DNA from: Casuarina equisetifolia
Taxonomy: Eukaryota; Streptophyta; Magnoliopsida; Fagales; Casuarinaceae
Assembly: GCA_028551475.1 (NCBI GenBank)
Contig: CM052357.1
Coordinates: 4,511,931 to 4,575,930 of the forward strand
Length of the DNA: 64,000 nucleotides
Direction of reading: 5' to 3'
Shown here piece by piece: positions 23,191-34,485 of the stretch; position 1 is the first letter of the stretch, and every line of letters begins with the position of its first letter. Both the position numbers and the translations under genes were made by a program. The notes under the pieces are model-generated. The model saw nothing but the letters and a program-made list of their open reading frames with translations. It was not told the DNA's origin and made no database searches.

Positions 23191-25364
23191 ACAGTTTTTT
23201 TGGTAAAGAGAAGAAATAACATGTGCACAGCTAATCTACAAGAATTATGTAATGCATTTGGACACTAAACTGTCTTTGTCGATCCCCTGAATTAGTGAGG
23301 ATTTATCTCAGCCAACATAAAGGATCTACTACCAGTAATGACAACAGCTCCGTTAACTTTTTATTTGAAGGCGAGCTTCGTCTTCTCAAAGATCTACAGA
23401 TGGGAGCAGCCAATACATTGTATACGTAGATTTTACAAATTGATGATAGTTATCTGGTATCTCTAAACCGTGTATGCCAGTAAATAGACATTGTCCAGAA
23501 ATAGTCCATGTATGTGACCTGTATATAAGAAATTTGGCACCTGTTTCTGTCCATAATGCCTACGTTGAAATTTCCATGTGGTGCAACACAGTAGCTTTTG
23601 TGTGCTTTTCTCTTCCCGCTGTCCCCTCCCACTCTTTTTTCCTCCATTTTTATGTATCGCTTTCCATATGTTGGTGTAAACATACAAAGTCGTGCATGCT
23701 GCTCCTCTACTAGCTGAACTTGTAATGGGTCGTGGCTAATTGAGGAGGGCCTTTGATTACCATACATCTAGGAACAGGCAATAAATTGTATAGGCTGTTT
23801 CACAACCATCGGCCGGTTAATATTATAAAGATGGTCTAGTTGGATCATTCATGGTTCCCCACTCATTACTCATCCCACACCACACTGGCTCCAATTTTGT
23901 TAACAAACATAAACTGAATCTTTATTCAGCACATTAACTTCTTCCATTAGAATGATGAATGTTCACCTGAAGACGGTTCCAAAAGTACTATTCAGCACAT
24001 ATAACTATTTTTTTTTTTTTTTGGGTTTGTGTCTTCTTCTCTGATGATTAGAAGAAGGAAAGGTAGGATTATTGGTAGGCTTATTTGATCATGATGTTCT
24101 TAATGGATGGCAAGCATGTAGGGTAGAAGATTGTGGTGTTCTTACCTGTCTCTCTCAAGGAGTGTGGAAAATTATGAACAGTGTTAGTATGTAATGATTT
24201 TCTAGAGGGAGCATTGATATGAATGATGGCTTTTGGGAGCAGGTACTTCGCAGTACGGATGAAGCCTTTGAACTAGAAAGGAACTAAAAGGAGATGAGAC
24301 TCTAGCGATGCTGCTGGCAGTTTGGTGGATGATTGTGGTGAAGTAGACCCACAGAGGGTGAGGAAAAGGAGAATGAGGGTGAAAAAGAGGGCAAGGAGGG
24401 GGATGAAGAAAGACCTAATGGAAAGCCTATTAAAGTTGGGACCTTTAGTACGTTGTTTGCATCCTACCAAGGGGTACTAAGTTCTATGTGAGGGGGCATA
24501 GTCAGTAGACATGCTTGTAGAAGTTATAACCAGATGTCTCAGCCTAAGACAAAGGCTAAGTCTCTCAAGGTTATTGTAAATTGAAGTGAATCAGGTTTTA
24601 GGATTGTTGGGAAACCATGTGTTAATGAGATGAGAGAGGCCATGCGACGATGCGCAAGTAAAGTTTGATGGAATGGACTTCCTTTGGCAGCGATGAACGC
24701 TGGGTTTCTAGCTTGGCGTAGGCTTCAGATGGGATTACATGGAGCATTTTTAAAGGCCTATATAAGACAAAGCAACAAGTTACTCTATTTGGTATTTTCA
24801 TATGCCTAGGAACTAGAAAATTTTGCATTTTCGGTGGTTTTCTTCTTTTTGCTCATTGTAACAACTCATCAAACGATATAGCATGTATAGAATTTCCCGG
24901 AACCTCATACTTAGAAATTCTTCATAAAGTTATCATTTATTTGGCATCTCTAATTTTAATTTTATACCTAACAATGCCTAATAATCGCGCTTGTAAGACT
25001 AATTCCAAGCTTTGATTTTGCGATGCACATGGCATAAACTTCAAGCCAAAAAGTTGGTCATTTCTAACTTGATATTATAGTTCAGGTTCAAGTGAGATAT
25101 CCTATCATTTACAGGCTGAGTTCATGATTTCTAGATACAAAAGACATGTTAACAATAATAATTATCAATATCTTAACATTATATTTGCTTTTAATGATTA
25201 GTTTCAAGGGAGAAAATGAGATCTAATCGTGTTAAAATCATTTTCAGCTAGGTTCCTAGAGCAAATTAACGAGAAGAAGATCTTGAATTTTGCATAAAGT
25301 TAACTTCTTATTGACCTATATAACTGCTATTCATTATGTAAAATCGTCCTTATTCCTCCACAAC
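23191..25364. other. Intergenic region between the PP2C-kinase gene and PUP-1
   Basis: No supported gene. The genes on either side converge here: the phosphatase-kinase reads right and PUP-1 reads left. Open frames near 23450-23770 and 24270-24470 are short and lack family features. The stretch 24240-24560 is purine-rich on the plus strand. Confidence 0.5.
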
Positions 25365-27373
25365 TTATGCGGAATGGGAATTCGAGACGTTATCATCGTT
25401 TCTATCTTCATTCCTACACTTTAAATCGTCGAGATAGTGCTGATACACATACGAAGCAAAGCCCCAAATAGCCAAAACCATGGAGATCACCTTTATTGCA
25501 CCAAATTTGTCGTGGAAAGTGAACACAGCTACAACCGGAACAATCGGCAGACCCAGAGTGCTTACGGCATTGGAGAACAGAGAAGACGCTTCAAGAATCA
25601 TCCCAATACTGCCAAGACCAAATACCGCCCACAGTATGGTCGTCCAAATCAAAGTCATGAGATACGAGACCTTCCCCAGTTCAAACTCCTCCATCTCTCT
25701 GCTCAAACCCTTCCACTCCCCGCTTGCAAAAAGTCCCACCACGGTTGCCACTGTTGCAACCAGTGATATATACACCACCATGTCCATAAGACCTCTAAAT
25801 GTCTCCTTTTTCAGGACCTTGAAGGCCAGTTGTGTTACGGAAAGCTGCAGGCTATATCCAGCAGATGCACCAACGGTGCATAGGAACCCAATGATGTACT
25901 TTCCTCTAGAGACTGACATGGAGTCCGACGAGTCTGGTTGAACAACGAGGAGGATGGAGGATATGGTGAGAAGGACTAGAGAGTTAACTATGAAGGGAGT
26001 GAACTTTTGTTTGTTAAGGAAGAAGGAAAAAAGAGCATTGAAGGCCAACTGTGATGCACAGATGAGGGAATAAGTAGAGACTGGAAGGTACTTCAATCCA
26101 ACTGAGTACAAGAAACAGGCAAGTGCTGCAAGTAGGCCGATGGATATATAAACTGATGAAAGTATCAGCTTTGAAGGCGATTTGGAATGGTTGGAGGTGG
26201 GTTCTTTGGGCACTGGGATGAGATACAGGGGAAGAATGAGGGGAAAGCCTGCAAGCTCCACAATAGTTCCCATCCATGCACTACTTCCGCCTTTGTCGAA
26301 ATACAATCTTCCCAGAAGTACTCCTCCTGTCTGGCCGGAGAGGAGGAGGAATGTGTAGATGGCCATTCGGAGCCACCGCTTGTAATTTCTTCGATGGCCG
26401 CTTGTTGATAGGTTTGTGGCAGTTGAATGCTCGGTTGAGTCTGCTTCTTTGGCCAGACTAGCTGTTGAGAGAATAACCAAGGATTATGTTGTTAGGAATT
26501 CCAAGATTGCATCATAATTTTTGAATGGATCCGACATAGCAAACCGAACACATACAACTAAACACAATAAATTTAAGTAGGTTTGAACCAGCATAATGTC
26601 TCATGTCTTCCGTAGACATCTTTCATTAATTGTTTCTACTTTCTCTCTTACTGGCCCGCAATCTCATGAAATTCTGCGGGCAACTCCTTGGAGGCTCCCT
26701 CCTGTTATTAGTCTACTAAATTCGTCTTTACTTTATCTAGTTTATAATAGAATATTACAATCATGTATTTAGCCGAATTATTACCAAATCAATACCAAAA
26801 GCTATCTGATAAAGTGATTTGCAGACTCAAGCTGGGATACTCTTATGTTTTTCATTTTACCTCCCGTATTTCTTTGTGTTCTTGGAAGGCCCTTCATCCA
26901 AGTTGACTGTTCCAATTCAAAACCCCAGAAGATACTGGTTTCTCAGTAATGATTTCAGTTTTAATGGACTTCTCAGTAACCCATTCTCATATGATAAGAA
27001 CACAGCAGATATCTGTGATTACTAATCTTGGGAAAGGAAAATGTCCTGGTCCTAGAGAACAAGAGGACCTTTTGTAAAAACTAAAGCCCTGTTGGGATAT
27101 TCTGCACTGCGTCTATACAAAGCAGGTGTATAAGCAACAATTCTACTGTTCACAGTAAAATGCCGATCAGTTTCTATTATAAAGGAAGCTAGTTTTAAGA
27201 AGAAATCAGCCTTCACTCAAGACAAATCAAACTAAATCTAAATTTCTTTCTCTTCTCTCGCTCCAGTACCTGAGTACTGAAGAAGAAGAAAAAAAAAGTT
27301 CTTTCTTCCTAACAAACATAAGAAAAGCTGACTTACTCGTCATCTGGAGCTGAAATTCTCGAGCTTCTCGCAT
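25365..27373 (-). CDS. PUP: Purine permease PUP-1 (AtPUP10-like)
   Basis: Two exons on the minus strand: 27371-27373 back to 27337 (37 nt, MREAREFQLQMT plus one base) and 26461-25365, giving 377 aa. The intron is 875 nt, GT-AG. PUPs are proton-coupled plasma-membrane or tonoplast carriers of the drug/metabolite transporter superfamily. They move adenine, cytokinins and in some species alkaloids or vitamin B6; the substrate of this copy is unknown. The family motifs are clear: YKRWLRMAIYTF, LLGRLYFDKGG, YLPVSTYSLICASQLAFNA, FTPFIVNSLVLLTISS, GLFASGEWK, LEASSLFSN, and IWGFASYVYQHYLDD near the end, consistent with about ten membrane segments. It departs from its neighbours at SSAW in place of SKW and VEL in place of VQL (about residues 72-83). 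It is intact and the leftmost member of the array. Confidence 0.94.
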
Positions 27374-27420
27374 GTCAAAGGCGAAGAGGTCTCAAAGACG
27401 AGGGAGAGAAAGAGGGAGAC

Positions 27421-27426
27421 TTTATA
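27421..27426 (-). promoter_or_regulatory. TATA box of PUP-1
   Basis: The minus strand reads TATAAA here, about 50 nt upstream of the PUP-1 ATG and followed by a CT-rich leader. TATA-like words stand at the same distance in PUP-2 (36630-36635) and PUP-3 (about 48001-48007), which supports the assignment. Confidence 0.65.
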
Positions 27427-27429
27427 AGC

Positions 27430-29400
27430 TATGCCTTTCTTGTTGCGTCATTCTCTGAAGCTCCTGTTTGACAGTTGATTCTTCTCAAATGTCTGCGACA
27501 CAAACTGCTTGAAATTTTCGTCAACCTCTGAAAGTTACCGCCATTCAACCCCACCTGGTTGTCAGTTTCCGATAAAACAAGGTTTGCCGTTCTAAGATGA
27601 CTGTTAACTTAATTGAATTAGCCCCAGTCATGAAAGGCAACGCCGGGATTACTAATCCTCCTGTTGACCAACCTGATGAGAGCTGGAGAAAGCAACAAAG
27701 CAGAAAGCTACAAGTATTTCATGGGCGGATAAAAAGCAAGTAGCTTTTGTTTATCAGATAAACGTCGATCACGCCTTGTTTGGTGGGCTGCACATGGAAG
27801 CATGTGGTGGCTGTAGTTGATTTTTCGGCCTCGGAGACATGGCAGTCCCCCCCAAGTTGCCGTCCAAATTTCAGGGTTTAGATAATGCTGAGAAAGATGC
27901 AGGCCTCCAGTTCAGAATCTTTGACAATCGGCTGATGAGGCCATCAACGTGGATCAGATATTTCATATTTTTCTTAAGTGGAGGGAGTGCTGAAAAGTTA
28001 GGTATCGAAATACTTTTTGATTCCCAATGACGTGAGGGTCCAACTAAAGCTTATACCTGCCAAACTAGATATTTCACAGTTAAATTATGAGTTTTGTTTC
28101 TTGGCTGGAAATTGATTCCATCTTGAACAAATCAAAGGATATGAGACTTTCTTCTTTAACACTTCTAAGTATTTAAAGCGAATCAATTTAAACTTTAATA
28201 CTATATTTATAAAGCATAAAGTTTAACTCAAAACTAACTCATGAATTAGGAGAACAAATTTATATTTAAACTAAATCTAAAGATGGTATAAAACAAATTC
28301 TAATCTTAAAAGATAGAACTCGTAATAGTTGGGAAGAAAGCTATTCTCTAAGTACTTTGTTGGAAGCTTAGAGATAACAAGAATATTAACTATTTGAGTT
28401 ATTTATACATAATGAAAGTAAACCCCTGTGTGTTAATACTCCAAATTTCACGTCGAATACTAGAAGCTTTTCCTTTTTGTCAGTGCAGCAAGTTGCTCTT
28501 TCTTTCCACGTTTTGGCTTTATTCGAAGATAAACGAAACGAAAAGTTTGACTAGAAAGGATTATAAGCCAAAACGTTGCTTTCTTGCCTCCGGAAAATAA
28601 TTTAAGGAGAACGATTGGCGTTGAAAAAACATAAAATCTTTAGCGGCACACTAGGGAGTCTTTAACTGGGTAAGCTTGCTACTAGAAACCAAAGAAAGTT
28701 CCTCCGATATAGAAGGACGACCAACAACGACGTTCGGGAGTCCTATTGGATATCTTCCTTATAAGATGCTCCACCCTCACGAGCTTTTGGTATAATATAA
28801 TTTGCTAATAACTCCTTCACCTGCCTACTCCTTAGTAGGCATTAAATCGAACTTAGGTTTAGAGTAAAAAATAATTAAATAAATTTCTTTATGAGAATTT
28901 CTTATTAAGAAATTTTATATATGCTTTGTATTTTGAGTGAGTCATTGTAGAGTAAAAACTATTTGATAGCTCTTTAAGTGTAAAAATATATTAAATAATA
29001 ATATCACTCCTATAGGTGTTGGTTATTTACTTTTATTTTAATTACGTAAAATCATTAATATATCTAGTAATTATCGTCATACTCCCTACCTTTCGAAGGA
29101 TCTTTTACGCTAAGTTTGATATGGCGATCCATGAGACTTTGTGATGCATAATGCAGTTCTTTGTGGTTAGAAAGGACCTATAATCTACACCAGCATAAAG
29201 AAGCTCCCTGCAAGACTAATTTGGGGAAGCATATGCTGCTTTTTTTACCATCAAAATGGTGGTATCGAATCTAAAGTGGATCAATTTCTAATGTGACAAT
29301 CCGGTGGAGGCTCTGCCTCATTGATACGATATTCAAAGTTGTACTTAGGTGATCATATCATATCAATGGCACGGCATCGAATATAAAGAAGCTCATTTTA
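27430..29400. repeat. PUP-1 upstream flank, duplicated at 36.6-38.3 kb
   Basis: The DNA upstream of PUP-1 is diverged but collinear with the DNA upstream of PUP-2 (about 36640-38270). Landmarks include GGGCTGCACATGG (27786 and 36961), TTTAGC(G/A)GCACACTA(G/A)GGAGTC (about 28638 and 37491), CCTATTGGATATCTTC (28742 and 37587), and GCAGTTCTTTGTGGTTA (about 29152) against GAAGTTCTTTGTGGTTA (about 38003). The duplication unit therefore carried about 1.7-1.9 kb of upstream sequence with the gene. No gene lies inside. Confidence 0.75.
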
Positions 29401-30150
29401 TAATACAACGGCATCCCTAAATGTTGATTTTCTTTTTCTTACTTTAATTTTTTAAAAATGTTTTAGCAATTATAGTAACTAGGATTTTCTCTCTCTATAT
29501 ATAAAGAAAGACAAATGAATCTTCATGACGGCTGTTAGAAGAAAGTCCCTAATAGCTAAGTGTTACTATGGCCATTGTCATAGTTAAAAGATGTCATTTA
29601 TATTTGGGGAAAAGGAAAGTAAAAAAAAAAAAAATTAATAAAGAGTATCTTTGAGGGTCGTAGGGTATTATTTGATTAGAATCTCCTTAAATTTAATTGT
29701 ATTTATGCATGTGTGTTCATATTTGTAGTGTCTTCAATCTTTACGCAGGTATTGTTGATTATTCTTATTGTCATTTTTCCATAACTAGCTTTTCTGAATC
29801 TAAGACAAGGAGAAATAAATACTGAAGTCCAATTATAATGCCAAAATGAGAGAATTAGTAGCTGTAAAAGGTAGGGAAGCCCGGTAGACTACAAGCAATA
29901 GTTTGTTACAAAAAGTAGGCCAAAGGAGAGAAGACTCAATAGAATGCTTCCTTGTGTAGATTTTTTCTGTGCCAGGATGCTTGGTTATGGAGATGCAAAT
30001 GGGGAACCAAGAAGTGAGAAATCTGCACTTGTACAAATGTTCTAGGCCATGTGCTTTGTTCAATTTTGTCATATTACAATCTTGCTTGAAGTAATGTTAC
30101 CTAGGGTCAATGAAATTTATGAAAGGTCTAAGTTGACCTCATCTTAAAAG
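29400..30150. other. AT-rich intergenic DNA
   Basis: No gene seen. The only longer open frame (minus strand, 29833-30072) has no family features. Confidence 0.45.
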
Positions 30151-30775
30151 GTTTCATTAAGAATAAAGGTTTATTGGATAAAAAGGTCTCACACTAGAGA
30201 AGAAGGTACTTGTGATGTGCCAACAATCATTCTCCTCAATAAGGCTTTTTGGAAGGAGGTAGAATTAAGCCTTTCATATAATATTAGAGTCAATCATTTC
30301 TTTATGTTTTTCAATGCAAATCCCATAAATGGATTAGTCTTTTGCCAGCAAAAGACCAAACTTAAACTATGAGGGAGATTAGACAATAAAGTGTCACATT
30401 AAAGAGGAAAGTACTTGTGATGTGCTAAAAATCCTTTTGCTCAACGAGGTCTTTGGGGGAGAGGTGGACTTGATCCTTTCATAAGGTTCTATATTTATAA
30501 GGCATATTATAAGTATTTTTCTCTTTAATGTGAGAATTTATTGTCCAAGATTTCATCATAGTCTAAGCTTGGCCTTTTGCTAGTGAACGATTGACCATTT
30601 TTTAGATTATATTGGAATATATGAAAGAAAGACTAGCTTTGATATAATATGAAAAGCCTAGGGTAATCTCTCCTAAAAAAGCTTTGTTGAGAAAAGGTCT
30701 TGCCTAAACTCATAGGACATATTATAGGTGTTTTCTTCTCCAATGTGGGTTTTTATTGTCCAAGAACAAAACGAG
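30150..30775. mobile_element. Foldback/MITE-like inverted repeat cluster
   Basis: The segment at about 30335-30400 (TTTGCCAGCAAAAGACCAAA... to ...CACATTAAAGAG) is matched in reverse complement by about 30520-30590, forming imperfect arms of 65-70 bp around about 120 bp. A longer related unit runs forward at 30180-30290 and 30385-30487 and in reverse complement at about 30640-30770 (marked by GACAATAAA and its complement TTTATTGTC). The cluster is noncoding and looks like nested nonautonomous foldback or MITE copies. Confidence 0.6.
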
Positions 30776-30939
30776 CATGATGAATTGCCACTTAGGCTAT
30801 TACTTTCATCTTTTATGTCAAGTTGGTGAGAATTTTATTTTGGATGAATTTATTTCTTTAACTTTATGAATTGCTAAGAACAACAATGAAAGTATGATCA
30901 TACTTGCAAAATTTTCATATGATGCATTTGGATTGTGAA

Positions 30940-32390
30940 TGAATCATTTTATAACTCCATTTTTTTGGGATATCTTCTACTTTGGACTTGATAGGAGTAT
31001 AAACATAGATAAAAAAAAAATGAATACACATAAAAATCACAAAAAAGTATTAAAGATTTTACATCATTCAAGATAGAACATTTATACATTCATAAATAAG
31101 CAAATTCCTCACTATTTAGGACAAGTTTTTACATTAAATAAATACCAAATCATTTTTTATATCTAACACTTATTTATTTATTTAGGCACTATGATGATAA
31201 CACAAATAGGTTCTTTCAAATCCTATATATATAAATAACATAAGAAAGACTTTAATTAAAAAATATAAATTTTTTTCCTTAAACTTGATTTGACTAACAA
31301 AACAAGACAAAGTGATTACATTTACAAAGACCAATATCAACACTTGATAGCATTCATAACAATCTTCTTACAACTCAATAAAAATCAAACGAGAATAAGA
31401 AAATAAACTGGACCAAACATGCACCCAAGTAGTCCTTGCAACAAGTGATTACTTCCATTGATTGCTAGTGTAGTAGTCCAACACAACTGGACCTTCTTAA
31501 GCAAGTAACAAAGCAACAATTAGCTCATTTTTGGGGATTTTCACGAGCTAAGATACACCTAATATATATGTTATTAGTTGGTTGATATTTAGCCGACTAG
31601 AATCAACAAGGTAATAAAGGCTTGAAGAAAAGTGAGAATCTTTAGGTAAATATTGTTGACATCAAGAGGAGTCTCGAATAAAAAAAGGGTGACTCATAAT
31701 TTGTGGGTGGCTAGAGTTTGGCTTTCAAACCTAAACACGAGAGCCTCTATTGTAGACCAATTTTGGTCGTGTCAGACATCAATCATAAGGTCCAAGATCC
31801 CTTTCTTACCTGAGGTAGCCCAATTTGGGGCTTTACTACGGACATCCCACCAGTGAACTTATAAGCTAAGGTAGCAATTTCATGATGGGAGGTAGGGTCC
31901 ATAGAAACCCCAAAGCAATACTAGTAACTTTGTTGGTGTGATAGCACAAACATTTGCTCCCATGAGTGGATTCTTAAGATTATAGCTAAGTTGTCCTAAA
32001 ATGTTCCTCAAGTGCAAAATCAAGCTCTTATAAGTAATTTGAGCTTAAAAATTTGTAGGTATAACTCCTTGCACTATTCCCATTATCATAATTGGATATT
32101 GGGTTTGGGAGTTAACAACCTCATAACATATAATCTTAGGTGCTTGCATGCTTTCATTTCATATGCATCTCAATGTTTGCCTATAAGGATGTTGGATGGA
32201 ACCTTAACTAATGCTATACAACCATGCCAGCCAAATTGCTTCACCTTTGCCATGTATTATGTCCTATTTTTCCATTATAATCTGCATAATGACCTAACTC
32301 CTTATTTGCATCTAGTGGACAAGTTGATTTATTTGACCATAATGGGACAAGATATTAACTACACAATGTAGCATTTTAGCTAACTTGTTC
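30940..32390. repeat. Interspersed repeat, copy A (copy B at 39.15-40.92 kb)
   Basis: About 1.4 kb aligns collinearly with 39150-40920. Shared phrases include AAATCAAACGAGAATA, CCTTGCAACAAG, GTGAATCTTTAGG-like words, AATTTCATGATGGG and TTTGCTCCCATG. Copy B carries a solo LTR insertion that is absent here. It was probably copied with the PUP units as part of their 3' flanks, or it is an unclassified noncoding element. The open frame at 32012-32371 lies in this repeat and is not credible as a gene. Confidence 0.65.
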
Positions 32391-33200
32391 ATGTGTCAAA
32401 GCATTCTCATATGGATGCCACATAGAGGATTCTAAGATACCTTAAGAGCTATCCAAGTTTAGGTTTGTTTCTTTCTACTTCCTCATGCATGGAGTTTGTG
32501 GCCTTTTGTGTGATTCTAACTCTCAGACATACCTTATGATAAGGAAAGATACTATATCAAGTTAGGTGCCTTATTAACTTCATAGAATAATAAGTAGCTT
32601 ATAATGTCTAAATCATCAAATAAAGTGAAGTATTAAGCCACTATCATCATCATCGTCATGATATGTAAGATTATAAGGATCATTGGTTCTTTAAAAGATT
32701 TTGGAGTTGGTCTTCATTTGTTAGTGCCATTGTATTATGATAATGAAACAACTTAGCATATTACAACCACTCCAATTCATGTGTATCAAGCATTTTGAGA
32801 TTGATTTTCATTTCATACAAGAGAAGTTATTAAGTGGGATTATTTCTCCATCATCCATCTACATTATAGGTTAACTAGCAAACTTGTTGATGAAGGCTTA
32901 TAATAATAGACAATACTTTCATTAATTGATTAAAGTATTTGACTTGCATAAGGGAGTATTGAGAGTTACTAATGCTTGAGTTAGGCTTGCTTCCCTATAC
33001 TTAGGCCCACATTATATGTAAACACTTATTCATTTTTCCTATACATATAAATGTTTTAGGTATATATGTATTATTCTTTAGGGAATTGTCAATAGAGTAC
33101 GTCAAGCCGTTGGGTATCCAAACCGTTATGTTCATGCGTGATCTCATGCTGTTGCCTCTAGCTTGTGATTGGTTTCTTTCTATGTTGTTTTCTTAAATGT
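32390..33200. other. AT-rich intergenic DNA
   Basis: No gene or clear repeat recognised between the interspersed repeat and the PUP-2 3' flank. Confidence 0.45.
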
Positions 33201-33740
33201 ATCCAAAATTTCATATGGTTAGGGATCATTAAAAAAATGCTATGCAGGTTGAGATTGGCAACAATTTAAGAGATTTTTTTTTAAAGATTTGGTGTTTTCA
33301 CAAAGCATGGATCAAAAAGGAAATCATGTTTTAGATCATTGGAATTGGATTCACCTCTTTAATCATTTTTTTTCTTCAATTTAAGCAAAAAAGAAGACAA
33401 GACTTGGATTTTATTTCATCTATGTGCCGTCCACATGAATTTTTAGGGAGAGGGGGATCAGAGAGGCAAAGAGAAGAATGTAGAGAGACAAATTGTTTAA
33501 TTATGAAGTACATATCAAAAGATAATAGTTAAAAAAACAAGTTGCGAGTACATACAAACTTTAGTTGGATTTGGAGTCATCATGTTCAAAAATGCCAATA
33601 AACCAATGAATTAGAGGAAGGTAGAGGTCTAAGTTAGTACAACAGTAAGCAATAATAGGTGAAAGAATTTACAAGTTTGGTTAAATCTATTTGTTCATAT
33701 TGCAAAGATAATAAGAGAAGATTTAAGTAATATAAGACAT
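33200..33740. repeat. PUP 3'-flank repeat, matches 49.85-50.33 kb
   Basis: Aligns with 49850-50330: (G/A)TTTGGTG(T/C)TTTCACAAAGCATGGA, followed by CAAAAAGG and a shared GATTCACCTCTTTAAT. It sits 3' of PUP-2 by about 0.8-1.3 kb. The second copy lies immediately left of the ghost PUP unit, which supports the view that a whole PUP body was lost there. Confidence 0.65.
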
Positions 33741-34138
33741 ATTTCATTTTCAACACATCCCTTCAACTCTAGCATGAAAAAACTTCAAAGATTTTGTTTT
33801 GTTTACAAGTGAAATGTGTTACATTTGAACTTAGACTTTAATATATAAGAATTTGTGAATTTGATAAGAAAAAGTGAACCATATTTTTCTCCTTCTATAA
33901 AGTAGAGAGTTGTCTTTCATGTATAAAAGATATTATGACAAACTTTAAATGTGTCAAAGATACAGTGTTCAATAAGGATTCACACAAAATAGTTTTCCAT
34001 TTCTTCCTAGTTTTGAAGTTTGCTCTACGTTGAAACCAAAAGCATTGCATGAGCTAGGGCTCTAAAAAGTTCGATGTCGTTATGCAAAAATCATTCTATA
34101 GCGCCCTACCGTTTTCTAATAATAGACTTTTTGACATG

Positions 34139-34162
34139 GAGAGAGAGAGAGAGAGAGAGAGA
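34139..34162. repeat. GA microsatellite
   Basis: A run of GA dinucleotides (12 units) about 320 bp downstream of the PUP-2 stop. Confidence 0.9.
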
Positions 34163-34485
34163 AATATGTGGTTAATACCGTCATCGAGAGAAACATGGCC
34201 GTTCGTTCGAGAGAAATAGCGATCTCCAAGGCTAAATGTGAGGCAAACTGGCTGCTTCATTCAAACTTCTTTCATGCTCTTAAAGTCGGTCTTACCGAAT
34301 TTACACAAAAGGGAAAAAGAAAAAAAAGAACACTGCTGTACGACTTACAATTCTACTAGAAAGAAAACACTCAGCCTCGAGGACTCAATGCTGACAGGGA
34401 TGACACTTCATTGCTGACCGGGGGACACATAACAAATCCTAATGATTCTGGTTCGTGTTTTGTGTAAAGGTGGCCTCACATTGAT

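Noticed and set aside
25437-25941. Plus-strand open frames over the PUP genes (also 34495-34894, 46381-46566, 53023-53359 and 58554-58991)
   Set aside because: They recur at the same place opposite each PUP exon 2, as expected for antisense shadows of conserved coding sequence.
32012-32371. 119-aa open frame
   Set aside because: Lies in a noncoding interspersed repeat whose partner at 40.6-40.9 kb is not open in the same way. No family features.
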